A DNA stretch of 40,321 nt. Origin: Pseudomonadota bacterium (lineage in GTDB: Bacteria > Pseudomonadota > Gammaproteobacteria > Steroidobacterales > Steroidobacteraceae). The DNA is taken from assembly GCA_021779535.1 (NCBI GenBank), contig JAJYAM010000017.1, forward strand, positions 1-40,321, read 5' to 3'. The notes beneath the pieces are model-generated. The model did not search any database and was not told the origin of the DNA. It worked only from the letters and a program-made list of their open reading frames with translations. The position numbers and the translations under genes were made by a program. Positions 25,186-32,482 of the stretch are shown in pieces. Numbering within the stretch: position 1 is the first letter of the stretch; each line of letters opens with the position of its first letter.

Positions 25186-25598
25186 TCCCGCTCGACGAGG
25201 TCGAGTCGCGCCTGGCGACGCTCACCGCCGCCGCCCCGGCGCCGGACGACGCCGCCGAGATCCTCGCGCTCGGCGAAGCGGTCCTCGAGCACTGGGTGCG
25301 CGCACGCGGCGAGACGCCGACCACGGACCGGCAGGAAGGCTTCCGGTTGCTGGCGCTGCATCGCCAGGGTGCCCGCGGGATGCCGAGCTTCAATGCCTGT
25401 CGCGAGAGTTGCCGCGAGCTCATCTATCACTACAACCTGCTAAAATCGGAGCCTGAACACCCGGACGCCGGCCGGCGCGCGCGGATGATGGCGCTGCTCG
25501 CGAATCATCTGTGCTTGTTCGTCGGCGGGAAGCTGCAGACCGAGCGCCTGGGCGAGTTCTGTTGCGCATCGAAACCGGTGCGCGCGCAGTCCGGTTGA
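25182..25598 (+). CDS. Uncharacterised 138-residue cysteine-containing protein between hdrB2 and lbpA
   Basis: The gene overlaps the hdrB2 stop by four bases (ATGA) and ends 28 bases before lbpA, so it is firmly part of the operon. The protein is helical and soluble. It has five cysteines: NACRESCRELIYHY (a C-x3-C pair), NHLCLF, and a near C-terminal FCC. I do not recognise a family. The cysteine placement could bind a metal or carry a persulfide, and its position suggests work with HdrB2 or LbpA. Codon use is like its neighbours. Confidence 0.82.
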   Translation: MIPLDEVESRLATLTAAAPAPDDAAEILALGEAVLEHWVRARGETPTTDRQEGFRLLALHRQGARGMPSFNACRESCRELIYHYNLLKSEPEHPDAGRRARMMALLANHLCLFVGGKLQTERLGEFCCASKPVRAQSG

Positions 25599-25626
25599 AC
25601 GGGCATCGGCGAGAGGAGTTCGAGTC

Positions 25627-26070
25627 ATGGCCACGGTGCGCGGATGCAATCTGCCCGATGATCTGCTCTACGACGTGCAAAGCCACATCTGGTTCCGCGA
25701 GATCGGCGACGGCAACGTCAAGGTCGGAATGACCGCGGTCGCGACCGCGATGGCCGGCCGCCTGGTCGCGTTCACCCCGAAGGGCGTCGGCAAGGAAGTG
25801 AAGGCCGGCAAATCCTGCGCGACGGTGGAGTCCGGCAAGTGGGTCGGACCCGCGAAGGTCGCGGCCGGCGGCACGGTCGTCGAGGTCAACGAGACGCTGG
25901 TCGCGACGCCGAGCATCGCGAACGAGGATCCGTACGGGCGCGGCTGGCTGCTGGTGCTGAAGCCCGACAACTGGGCGGAAGTGAAGCCGACGCTCGTCCC
26001 GGGCACGCAGGTCGCGGGCCCCTACGAGGCGAAGATGACCGCCGACGGCTTCGCCGGTTGCGGCGCATGA
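25627..26070 (+). CDS. lbpA: Lipoate-binding protein LbpA (GcvH-like)
   Basis: 147 residues with the GcvH fold. The lipoyl lysine is K71 in the motif TVESGKWVGPAK, within the hammerhead hairpin, with a matching downstream ANEDPYGRGWLLVLKPDNW. This is the sulfur-specific LbpA rather than glycine-cleavage GcvH, judged by its sHdr operon and the absence of gcvT/gcvP. Its lipoyl group is thought to carry the sulfur substrate as it is oxidised by sHdr. A strong Shine-Dalgarno, GAGAGGAG, precedes the ATG. Two cysteines (near the N-terminus, RGCNLP, and K-S-C in KAGKSCATVES) and a terminal FAGCGA are also present. It overlaps the arsR gene by four bases. Confidence 0.94.
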   Translation: MATVRGCNLPDDLLYDVQSHIWFREIGDGNVKVGMTAVATAMAGRLVAFTPKGVGKEVKAGKSCATVESGKWVGPAKVAAGGTVVEVNETLVATPSIANEDPYGRGWLLVLKPDNWAEVKPTLVPGTQVAGPYEAKMTADGFAGCGA

Positions 26071-26462
26071 CACGCACGCCGGTGCGCAAGCGCCCGGGCG
26101 GCGCGCCCCGGTCCCGCGCACCGGAAACGCCGCCCACGGCGGCGATCGCCTTGCTGCACCGGCGCGAGCTCGCGGCCCTGCACACGCGGGCGACGCGCGT
26201 CTCCGCGGTCCTGAAGGCGATCGCGAACGAGGCGCGGCTGCTCCTCGTCTGTCAGCTCGCCGAGGGCGAGAAGTCGGTCGGCCAGCTGCAATCGTGCGTC
26301 GGCCTGAGCCAGTCCGCGGTCTCGCAGCACCTCGCGCTGCTGCGCGAGCACAAGCTGGTGTCGACCCGGCGGCGGGGACAGTCGATCCACTACGCTCTGT
26401 CGAGCGGGGAAACCGCGGCGATCATCCGCACGCTCCACGACCAGTTCTGCCGCAAGCGCTGA
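26067..26462 (+). CDS. shdrR: ArsR-family repressor of SqrR/BigR/sHdrR type
   Basis: 131 residues from the ATG overlapping the lbpA stop. A winged helix-turn-helix (GLSQSAVSQHLALLREHKLVSTRRRGQSIHYAL) follows the ANEARLLLVC block. Cysteines C62 and C128 are 66 residues apart, the same spacing as the C41/C107 pair of Rhodobacter SqrR, which forms a sulfur bridge under persulfide stress. Metal-site cysteines of ArsR/CadC are absent. It should therefore be a persulfide-sensing repressor that is relieved when sulfane sulfur rises, controlling the sulfur operons. An extra C77 lies in the DNA-binding region. The Pro/Arg-rich N-terminal 25 residues may be disordered. Confidence 0.9.
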   Translation: MTRTPVRKRPGGAPRSRAPETPPTAAIALLHRRELAALHTRATRVSAVLKAIANEARLLLVCQLAEGEKSVGQLQSCVGLSQSAVSQHLALLREHKLVSTRRRGQSIHYALSSGETAAIIRTLHDQFCRKR

Positions 26463-26566
26463 ACGGCGCACGCCCGGCCGACCCGCGCGGGCCCGCCGCG
26501 CAATCGGTGCCGGCGGGATCCCGGATCCGGTGCCGCCCTGGTCCGCGCCCGCGCTAAACTCGACGG

Positions 26567-28048
26567 ATGACCGCGACGCCGCGAGATCCGACCTACTCGA
26601 AGTTCGCCGAGCGCCTGCTGAATCGCGCCGCCGGCGCACCGCCGATCCCCGGCAACGCGGTCGACTTGCTGACCGATGGTGAGGCGAATTTCGACGCCTG
26701 GCTGCGCGCGATCCGCGGCGCGCAACGCCGGATCTTCCTCGAGAATTACATCGTCCGCGACGATTGTGTCGGCGTCGAGTTTCGCGACGCGCTCGCCGAA
26801 CGCGCCCGCGCCGGCGTCGCCGTCGCGGTGATCGTCGACTGGCTCGGCTGCCTTGGACAGTCGGGAAGACGGTTCTGGACGCCGATCCGGGACGCCGGCG
26901 GCGAGGTACGCATCTACAACCCGCCGCGGATGGGTCACTCGTTCGGCTGGGTGAGCCGCGACCACCGCAAACTTCTGGTCGTCGACCGGCGGCACGGCTT
27001 CCTGTCCGGCATCTGCATCAGCGCGAAGTGGCTCGGGGACCCGGCCCGCTCGGTGCCGCCGTGGCGGGACACGGGCGTTGCGATCCGCGGCCCCGCCGTC
27101 GTCCGGCTGGAGGCCGCGTTCCTCGACAGCTGGAGCAGCCTCGGCACGCCGTTCGCACCGATCGACGACGACGCGGCGACCGAGCCACAGGGCGCGGTCG
27201 CGGTCCGCGTGATCGCGACGCAGCCCGCGAGCGCGACGCTGTACCGGCTCGACCTACTGGTCGTCGCGATGGCGCGACGCACGCTGTGGCTCACCGACGC
27301 CTACTACCTCGGCGTCGCACCCTACGTGCAGGCGCTGGTCGGCGCCGCGCACGACGGCGTCGACGTGCGGCTCCTCGTGCCCGGCGCGAGCGACGTGCCG
27401 GTGGTCGCGGCGATGTCCCGATCGGGCTATCGGCCGCTGCTGCGCGCCGGAATCCGGATCTACGAGTGGAACGGCTCGATGCTGCACGCGAAAACCGCGG
27501 TCGTCGACGGCCTGTGGTCGCGCGTGGGATCGTCGAACCTGAACCTGTCGAGCTGGTTCGGCAACCGCGAGATCGACGTCGCGATCGAGGACGAGGGCTT
27601 CGCCCGGCGGCTGGCCGCACAGTACCAGGCCGACCTCGCGAACGCGACCGAGATCGTGCTCGCGCCGCGCCGTTTCCGCACCAGCGAGCGGGTGGGCACG
27701 AGCGATCCGGCGGCCACGCGGCGCGCGCGGGAACTGCGCCGTGGCGCCGGCAGCTCGAGCCGCGCCGCGGTGGGCGCGCTGCGGATCGCGACGAGCGTCG
27801 GGGTCGCATTGCGCGCGCACCGGGTGCTCGGCGACACGAACCGCGGACCCGCGATCACCGCGACCGTCGCGCTCGCGGCGATCGCCGCCGGCGCGGCGTT
27901 GTGGCCACGGATCGTCGCCTGGCCGGTCGCCGCGGTATGCGCCTGGTTGGCGCTGAACCTCGCGGTCCGGCAATGGCGCGAACGGCGGCGGCGGCGGCAC
28001 TGGCAACGCCTCGACGCCGCGCGCGAGGACTCGACGGCGGACGACTAG
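26567..28048 (+). CDS. Phospholipase D-family protein, cardiolipin-synthase-like
   Basis: 493 residues with two HKD motifs: DHRKLLVVDRRHGFLSG (about 131-147) and MLHAKTAVVDGLWSRVGSSNLN (about 304-325). These are the paired catalytic sites of PLD enzymes; the spacing and the opening RRIFLENYIVRDD are as in bacterial ClsB/YwiE-type cardiolipin synthases, which join two phospholipids at the membrane. A hydrophobic C-terminal region (about 425-472) would add one or two membrane segments not present in ClsB. A TAAACT box lies 9-14 bases before the ATG, too close to be its -10 unless the message is nearly leaderless. It is separate from the sulfur operon (104-base gap). Confidence 0.88.
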   Translation: MTATPRDPTYSKFAERLLNRAAGAPPIPGNAVDLLTDGEANFDAWLRAIRGAQRRIFLENYIVRDDCVGVEFRDALAERARAGVAVAVIVDWLGCLGQSGRRFWTPIRDAGGEVRIYNPPRMGHSFGWVSRDHRKLLVVDRRHGFLSGICISAKWLGDPARSVPPWRDTGVAIRGPAVVRLEAAFLDSWSSLGTPFAPIDDDAATEPQGAVAVRVIATQPASATLYRLDLLVVAMARRTLWLTDAYYLGVAPYVQALVGAAHDGVDVRLLVPGASDVPVVAAMSRSGYRPLLRAGIRIYEWNGSMLHAKTAVVDGLWSRVGSSNLNLSSWFGNREIDVAIEDEGFARRLAAQYQADLANATEIVLAPRRFRTSERVGTSDPAATRRARELRRGAGSSSRAAVGALRIATSVGVALRAHRVLGDTNRGPAITATVALAAIAAGAALWPRIVAWPVAAVCAWLALNLAVRQWRERRRRRHWQRLDAAREDSTADD

Positions 28049-28113
28049 CGCGATCGCCTCGGCGACGCCGAAGCCGTGCGCCGGATGCGGTCGCGCGGCG
28101 CTCACGGCGCCGG

Positions 28114-28521
28114 TCAGCGATTCTCGTCGAGATGCTGCAATCGAATCGCCTGCAGGCGGTCGATCGTGGCGCGCAGCAATCCTTGCAGCAGGTGATAGCC
28201 GATCCGCGGATCGGCGTCGCAGCGCTCGCGTACCCGGCGAGCGTCGATCGCGATCGCATGCACCGGCTCGATCGCGCGGGCATCGAACGCCCATCGATAC
28301 GGCGGCAGGATCCAGGACAAGCCGACGAGATCGCCGGCGCCGAGCGTCGCGACCAGATTCACGGGCCGCGCCGGCGCGTGCGCCTCGACGGCGACCCGGC
28401 CGCGTTCGATCAGGTAGCACTCCTCGGCCGGTGCCCCGACCCGCAGCAGATACTCGCCCGGTGCGAACTCGACCGTCCGGGCACAGCCCGTGACCGCTTC
28501 ACCGAGATCTTCAAGACGCAT
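28114..28521 (-). CDS. Stand-alone cyclic-nucleotide-binding-domain (cNMP/CAP_ED) protein
   Basis: 135 residues from the ATG at 28521. The beta-roll (VEFAPGEYLLRVGAPAEECYLIERGRVAVEA, then LGAGDLVGLSWILPPYRWAFDARA) is a CAP_ED effector domain with a phosphate-binding-cassette-like segment. No helix-turn-helix follows; after the domain there is only a terminal helix (about 105-135). It may bind a nucleotide or serve as a protein module. It overlaps by eleven bases a 37-codon ORF with a strong ribosome-binding site, so it is likely translated by coupling. It is divergent from the MFS transporter gene. Confidence 0.82.
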   Translation of the reverse strand: MRLEDLGEAVTGCARTVEFAPGEYLLRVGAPAEECYLIERGRVAVEAHAPARPVNLVATLGAGDLVGLSWILPPYRWAFDARAIEPVHAIAIDARRVRERCDADPRIGYHLLQGLLRATIDRLQAIRLQHLDENR

Positions 28522-28624
28522 GCGCTTCGCTCCCCGCGGCTTCACCGTACGCCGCCGCGATGTCCGCATCCACGAACGCGGATCGGCCCGGCAGGTGCAC
28601 GGCAGCGACGTCGCGGTCGGGCAT
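28511..28624 (-). CDS. Small 37-residue ORF coupled to the cNMP-domain gene
   Basis: AAGGAGG lies four bases upstream of the ATG at 28624, the best Shine-Dalgarno in this area. The product begins MPDRDVAAVHLPGRSAFVD, is acidic and alanine-rich, and lacks a hydrophobic helix. Its TGA lies ten bases after the cNMP ATG begins, in another frame. It may be a leader that drives translation of the next gene, or a small protein in its own right. An alternative is that the two are halves of one gene split by a frameshift. Confidence 0.5.
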   Translation of the reverse strand: MPDRDVAAVHLPGRSAFVDADIAAAYGEAAGSEAHAS

Positions 28625-28762
28625 GGACCCTCCTTCCGACGAGGCTGGAATCTTCGGCGAATCGCCCCGCAGCGTGCAATACGGGCTTTCCGCGCCCGGC
28701 CCGCGACCGCGCGCCAGGCCGGATTCCCTTCGCGGGACGCTGCGATTACCCTGTCGGGCGAA

Positions 28763-30358
28763 ATGGATACCGCCGACGCTCCTCGACCCACGGCCGCCTA
28801 CCGCCCGCGAATCAACCCGTGGTTGATCGCGCCGATCGTGGCGCTCGCCGCGTTCATGGAAGTGCTCGACATCTCGATCGCGAACGTGTCCTTGCCGCAC
28901 ATCGCCGGCAATCTCGGCGCGAGCCAGGACGAGTCGGCCTGGGTGCTGACCTCGTACCTCGTCACCAACGCGATCTCCATGCCGGTCTCCGGCTGGATTT
29001 CGACGACGATCGGCCGGCAGCGCTTCTTCTTGATCTGCATCGTCGGATTCACGATCGCATCGCTCCTGTGCGGCATCGCGCCGAGCCTCGGCGCGCTGGT
29101 GTTCTTCCGGGCGCTGCAGGGCGCCGCCGGCGGCGGCTTGCAACCGACGGCTCAAGCGATCCTGACCGACACCTTCCCCCCGAAGCAGCGCGGGATGGCG
29201 TTCGCGGTCTACGGCATAGCGGTCGTGTTCGCGCCCGCGCTCGGGCCCACGCTCGGCGGCTGGATCACCGACAACATCTCCTGGCGCTGGGTATTCCTGC
29301 TGAACGTCCCGGTCGGCGCGATCCTGGTGTCCTTGATCCTCGCGTTCATCGAGGATCCGCCGCACCTCGTGAGCGCGCGACTCGACGCGCGGCGCCGCGG
29401 GGTCCGTTTCGACGTGCTCGGCTTTGGATTCGTCGCGCTCGGACTTGGCGCGCTGCAGGTCGTCCTCGACCGCGGCCAGGTGGACGATTGGCTCGCCTCG
29501 CCGTTGATCGCGACGCTGGCGGCGGTCTCGGTGCTGTCGCTGATCGCGCTGGTCGTCCGGGAGTTGCGCGCGCCCGAGCCGATCGTCGATCTGCGCTTGC
29601 TCCGCAACCGGACGTTCGCGGCGAGCTCGCTGCTGATGTTCATGCTGGGGTTCGTGTTGCTCGGCAGCACCTTCCTGGTTCCCGCGTTCGTGCAGGAACT
29701 GCTCGGCTACACGGCGACCGACGCCGGTCTCGTGATCACCCCCGGCGCGCTGGCGTTGGTCGTGCTGATGCCGTTCGTCGGCCGCGCGATCGGCCGGGTC
29801 GACGCGCGCGGGCTGATCGCGTTCGGGCTCACGGTCTGCGGGTTCGCGCTCCTGTGGATGTCGCGCTTCGATCTGACCACCGACTACGACACGGTGATGC
29901 TCGCGCGGGTGATGCAGGCCTTGGGGCTCGCGTTCCTGTTCATTCCGATCAACACCGAAGCCTTCGGGTCGGTGCCGGCCACGAAGACCAACAATGCGTC
30001 GGCGCTGATCAACGTGTGCCGCAACCTCGGCGGCAGCGTCGGGATCTCGATCGGCTCGACGTTGCTGATCCGGCGCAGCCAGTTCCATCACAGCGTGCTG
30101 GTCACGCGCCTGCACGCGGGCGACCCGGCGTATCAATCGATGCTCGCGCGCCTGAGCGCGTATTTCGCGCCGCTCTACGGCAGCGCGAACGCGCCCGCGC
30201 ACGCGCTCGCGACGATCGGCTTCTTCGTCGACCGGCAAGCCCGCCTGCTCGCGTATCTCGACGCATTCTGGTTCTTCGGTCTGGTGTTCCTCGCGATGGT
30301 GCCGATCGTGTTCCTGATGAAGGCCGCGAAGGGCAATCACGCACCGCCCGCCCATTGA
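28763..30358 (+). CDS. MFS multidrug exporter, DHA2/EmrB family
   Basis: 531 residues with about 14 transmembrane helices, the DHA2 count. Family motifs are visible: FMEVLDISIANVSLPHIAGNL in helix 1 (motif D1), QDESAWVLTSYLVTNAISMPVSGW in helix 2, and FFRALQGAAGGGLQPTAQAIL. EmrB proteins export hydrophobic compounds by proton antiport, usually with an EmrA adaptor and a TolC channel. No emrA is adjacent. The ATG at 28763 is where similarity starts. It is divergent from the cNMP-domain gene across 138 bases. Confidence 0.92.
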   Translation: MDTADAPRPTAAYRPRINPWLIAPIVALAAFMEVLDISIANVSLPHIAGNLGASQDESAWVLTSYLVTNAISMPVSGWISTTIGRQRFFLICIVGFTIASLLCGIAPSLGALVFFRALQGAAGGGLQPTAQAILTDTFPPKQRGMAFAVYGIAVVFAPALGPTLGGWITDNISWRWVFLLNVPVGAILVSLILAFIEDPPHLVSARLDARRRGVRFDVLGFGFVALGLGALQVVLDRGQVDDWLASPLIATLAAVSVLSLIALVVRELRAPEPIVDLRLLRNRTFAASSLLMFMLGFVLLGSTFLVPAFVQELLGYTATDAGLVITPGALALVVLMPFVGRAIGRVDARGLIAFGLTVCGFALLWMSRFDLTTDYDTVMLARVMQALGLAFLFIPINTEAFGSVPATKTNNASALINVCRNLGGSVGISIGSTLLIRRSQFHHSVLVTRLHAGDPAYQSMLARLSAYFAPLYGSANAPAHALATIGFFVDRQARLLAYLDAFWFFGLVFLAMVPIVFLMKAAKGNHAPPAH

Positions 30359-30429
30359 ACCCGCGACGGCTCGCGCCAGCCGGCCGCGTCGGGCAGCCGG
30401 CAGGGCTTCCAGCCGCAGGTCGGGTTCAC

Positions 30430-32457
30430 CTACCGGCTGATCACGGAGCTGGCCGGCGGACGCCCGATCGACCGGTAGAGCCACGCGATCGCCGCGGCGA
30501 ACACGATGCCGCCGAGCCAGACCGACGCGCTCGCGAAGCCGTCGCCGACGAGCGCGAGCGGCGCGGCACGGCCGGAGAACACGACGAGCGCCGCGAGCAG
30601 CACGCCGACGAGGCTCTCGCCGACGATCAGGCCGGACGCGAGCAGCACGCCGCGCCGCCGCGTCGCCTCGGGCTCGGGTCCGCGGTCCGCGCGGCGCTCG
30701 AACCAGTGGCCCGCAATCGCGCCGAGCACCACCATCAAGGTCGTCGACGTCGGCAGATAGATCCCGAGCCCGATCGCGAGCGGCGGCAAGCTCACGCGGC
30801 GCCAGCGGCGCGTCAGCGCGGCATCGACCGCGATCGCGGCAGCCCCGATCGCGGCGCCATCCACGATCAGGCTCCAGTCGATCTTCCCCTGGAGCACGCC
30901 GACCGCGAGCGCCGAGATCAGTCCCGCCTGCGGCGCCGGCAGCGCCCGTGCCGGATCCGCGCCGGGCGCGCCGGCGAACCCGTAGGCCTGGTTCAGGAGT
31001 CCGAGCACCGGCGGGATCACCGCCGCGCCCATCACCACGCCGACCACGAGCGCGAGCTGCTGCCGCCACGGCGTCGCATCGACGAGCTGCCCGGTCTTCA
31101 GGTCCTGCAGGTTGTTGTTCGCGATCGTCGCGACCGCGAAGATCACCGCGGTCACGAACAGCGCGAACGCGACCAGCGCGCGCCCCGCCTCGGGCGGCAG
31201 CCGGGGCTCGAGGCCGAGCGCGAGCAGCACCGCGGCACCGATCACCACCAGGATGCCGACGCCGGACAACGGGCTGTTCGACGCCCCGATGAGACCCGCC
31301 ATGTAGCCGCACACCGCGGAGACGAAGAAGCTCATCAGGACGATGTACGCGAGCCCCCCGGCGACCAGCACCGGGAGCTCCGCGCCGAGGCCGCTGCTGC
31401 GCGCGAACGCACCGAGGATCGCGGCGACCGGGATCAAGCACGCGAGGGTCACGGCGCCGACGATCCCGATCGGGATGTCGCGCTCGACGCGCGCGAGCGC
31501 CGCCGCGCCGCGCGCGCGGCGCGCGCGTGACGCGGCCAGCGCCGCGGCCAGGCCGGATGCGACCGGACGCGCGAGCGACAGCAGCGTCCAGACCGCGGCG
31601 ACACCGATCGTGCCGGCACCGACGAACCTCACGCGCGCGCTCCACGCCGCCTCGGCGGCGGCGGCCGCCCCGCCGGCGAACGGATGGACCGAGGTGAACC
31701 AGGGAACGAGGCCGCCCCAGGCGATGCCCGCACCGACGAGCATCGCGAGGCCGACCCAGAGGCCGACCAGATGACCGACGCCGAACAGCGCGAACGACAG
31801 GCTGAAGTCGAAGCCGGTCGCGCCGCGCGCGCCGACGCGAAAGTAGCGGACGACGTCGCCGGCGAACAGGCGCGTGCCGATCAGCGCCGCGAACGCCGCC
31901 GAAGTCCACGCACCACGCACGACCGCGCGCAGGCCTGCGCGTGCGTCGTCGGCCGCGGCGTCATCGGCCGCGGTGCCGGCGGCGGACGCCGGCGCCGCGG
32001 CCGTATCGCGGCTGCCGAGGTTCAGCACCGCCGCGCACGCGACCCCTTCCGGGTATGGGAGCGTCGAGCCCGTGACCAGGGCCCGTCTGAGCGGGATCGA
32101 ATACATCACCCCGAGCACGCCGCCGAGCGCGCAGATCAGGAACGTCGTCCAGTACGGAAAGGTCCGCCACCAGCCGATCATCACCAGGCCCGGCAGCACG
32201 AAGATGATCGCCGAGAGCGTGCCGGCCGCCGACGCGACGGTCTGCACGATGTTGTTCTCCTGGATCGACGCGCCGCGCACCCGCCGCAGCAGCGCCATCG
32301 AGATCACCGCGGCCGGGATCGAGGTCGCGAACGTGATGCCGGCCTTCAACCCGAAGTAGACGTTCGCCGCGGTGAACACCACGGTGATCAGCGCGCCGAG
32401 CGCCAGGCCGCGGAAGCTGAGCTCGCGGGTCGGCGGTCCGCCGTGGCTCGCGCTCAT
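30430..32457 (-). CDS. OPT-family oligopeptide/metal-chelate transporter
   Basis: 675 residues, all hydrophobic helices (about 16) joined by short loops. Starting blocks ELSFRGLALGALITVVFTAANVYFGLKAGITFATSIPAAVISM and ENNIVQTVASAAGTLSAIIFVLPGL are characteristic of bacterial OPT/YSL-like proteins. They import oligopeptides or metal chelates by proton symport; the substrate here is unknown. A long cytoplasmic Ala/Asp insert (about 150-165) is low complexity. The start lies 25 bases after the stop of the TPR-sulfotransferase on the same strand, so the two are probably co-transcribed. Confidence 0.9.
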   Translation of the reverse strand: MSASHGGPPTRELSFRGLALGALITVVFTAANVYFGLKAGITFATSIPAAVISMALLRRVRGASIQENNIVQTVASAAGTLSAIIFVLPGLVMIGWWRTFPYWTTFLICALGGVLGVMYSIPLRRALVTGSTLPYPEGVACAAVLNLGSRDTAAAPASAAGTAADDAAADDARAGLRAVVRGAWTSAAFAALIGTRLFAGDVVRYFRVGARGATGFDFSLSFALFGVGHLVGLWVGLAMLVGAGIAWGGLVPWFTSVHPFAGGAAAAAEAAWSARVRFVGAGTIGVAAVWTLLSLARPVASGLAAALAASRARRARGAAALARVERDIPIGIVGAVTLACLIPVAAILGAFARSSGLGAELPVLVAGGLAYIVLMSFFVSAVCGYMAGLIGASNSPLSGVGILVVIGAAVLLALGLEPRLPPEAGRALVAFALFVTAVIFAVATIANNNLQDLKTGQLVDATPWRQQLALVVGVVMGAAVIPPVLGLLNQAYGFAGAPGADPARALPAPQAGLISALAVGVLQGKIDWSLIVDGAAIGAAAIAVDAALTRRWRRVSLPPLAIGLGIYLPTSTTLMVVLGAIAGHWFERRADRGPEPEATRRRGVLLASGLIVGESLVGVLLAALVVFSGRAAPLALVGDGFASASVWLGGIVFAAAIAWLYRSIGRPPASSVISR

Positions 32458-32482
32458 GGGTTGGCGTCGCGGCGCATCGGGG

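Noticed and set aside
25627-26070. LbpA as GcvH of the glycine cleavage system
   Set aside because: No gcvT or gcvP nearby; it stands in the sHdr operon beside lipoate-assembly genes.
26463-26566. Possible terminator after the ArsR gene (GC-rich palindromes such as GCGGGCCCGC and GGGATCCC)
   Set aside because: Several short palindromes occur but none has long arms with a T-tract; in DNA this GC-rich they are expected by chance.
26764-31530. Plus-strand frame of 1588 codons across PLD, cNMP, MFS and OPT genes
   Set aside because: It crosses four real genes on both strands, with an Arg/Asp/Gln-rich product and no homology-like pattern.
28625-31909. Minus-strand open frame upstream of the 37-codon ORF, opposite the MFS gene
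   Set aside because: Shadow of the MFS and OPT genes; only its last 37 codons, which have their own Shine-Dalgarno, are retained as a candidate.
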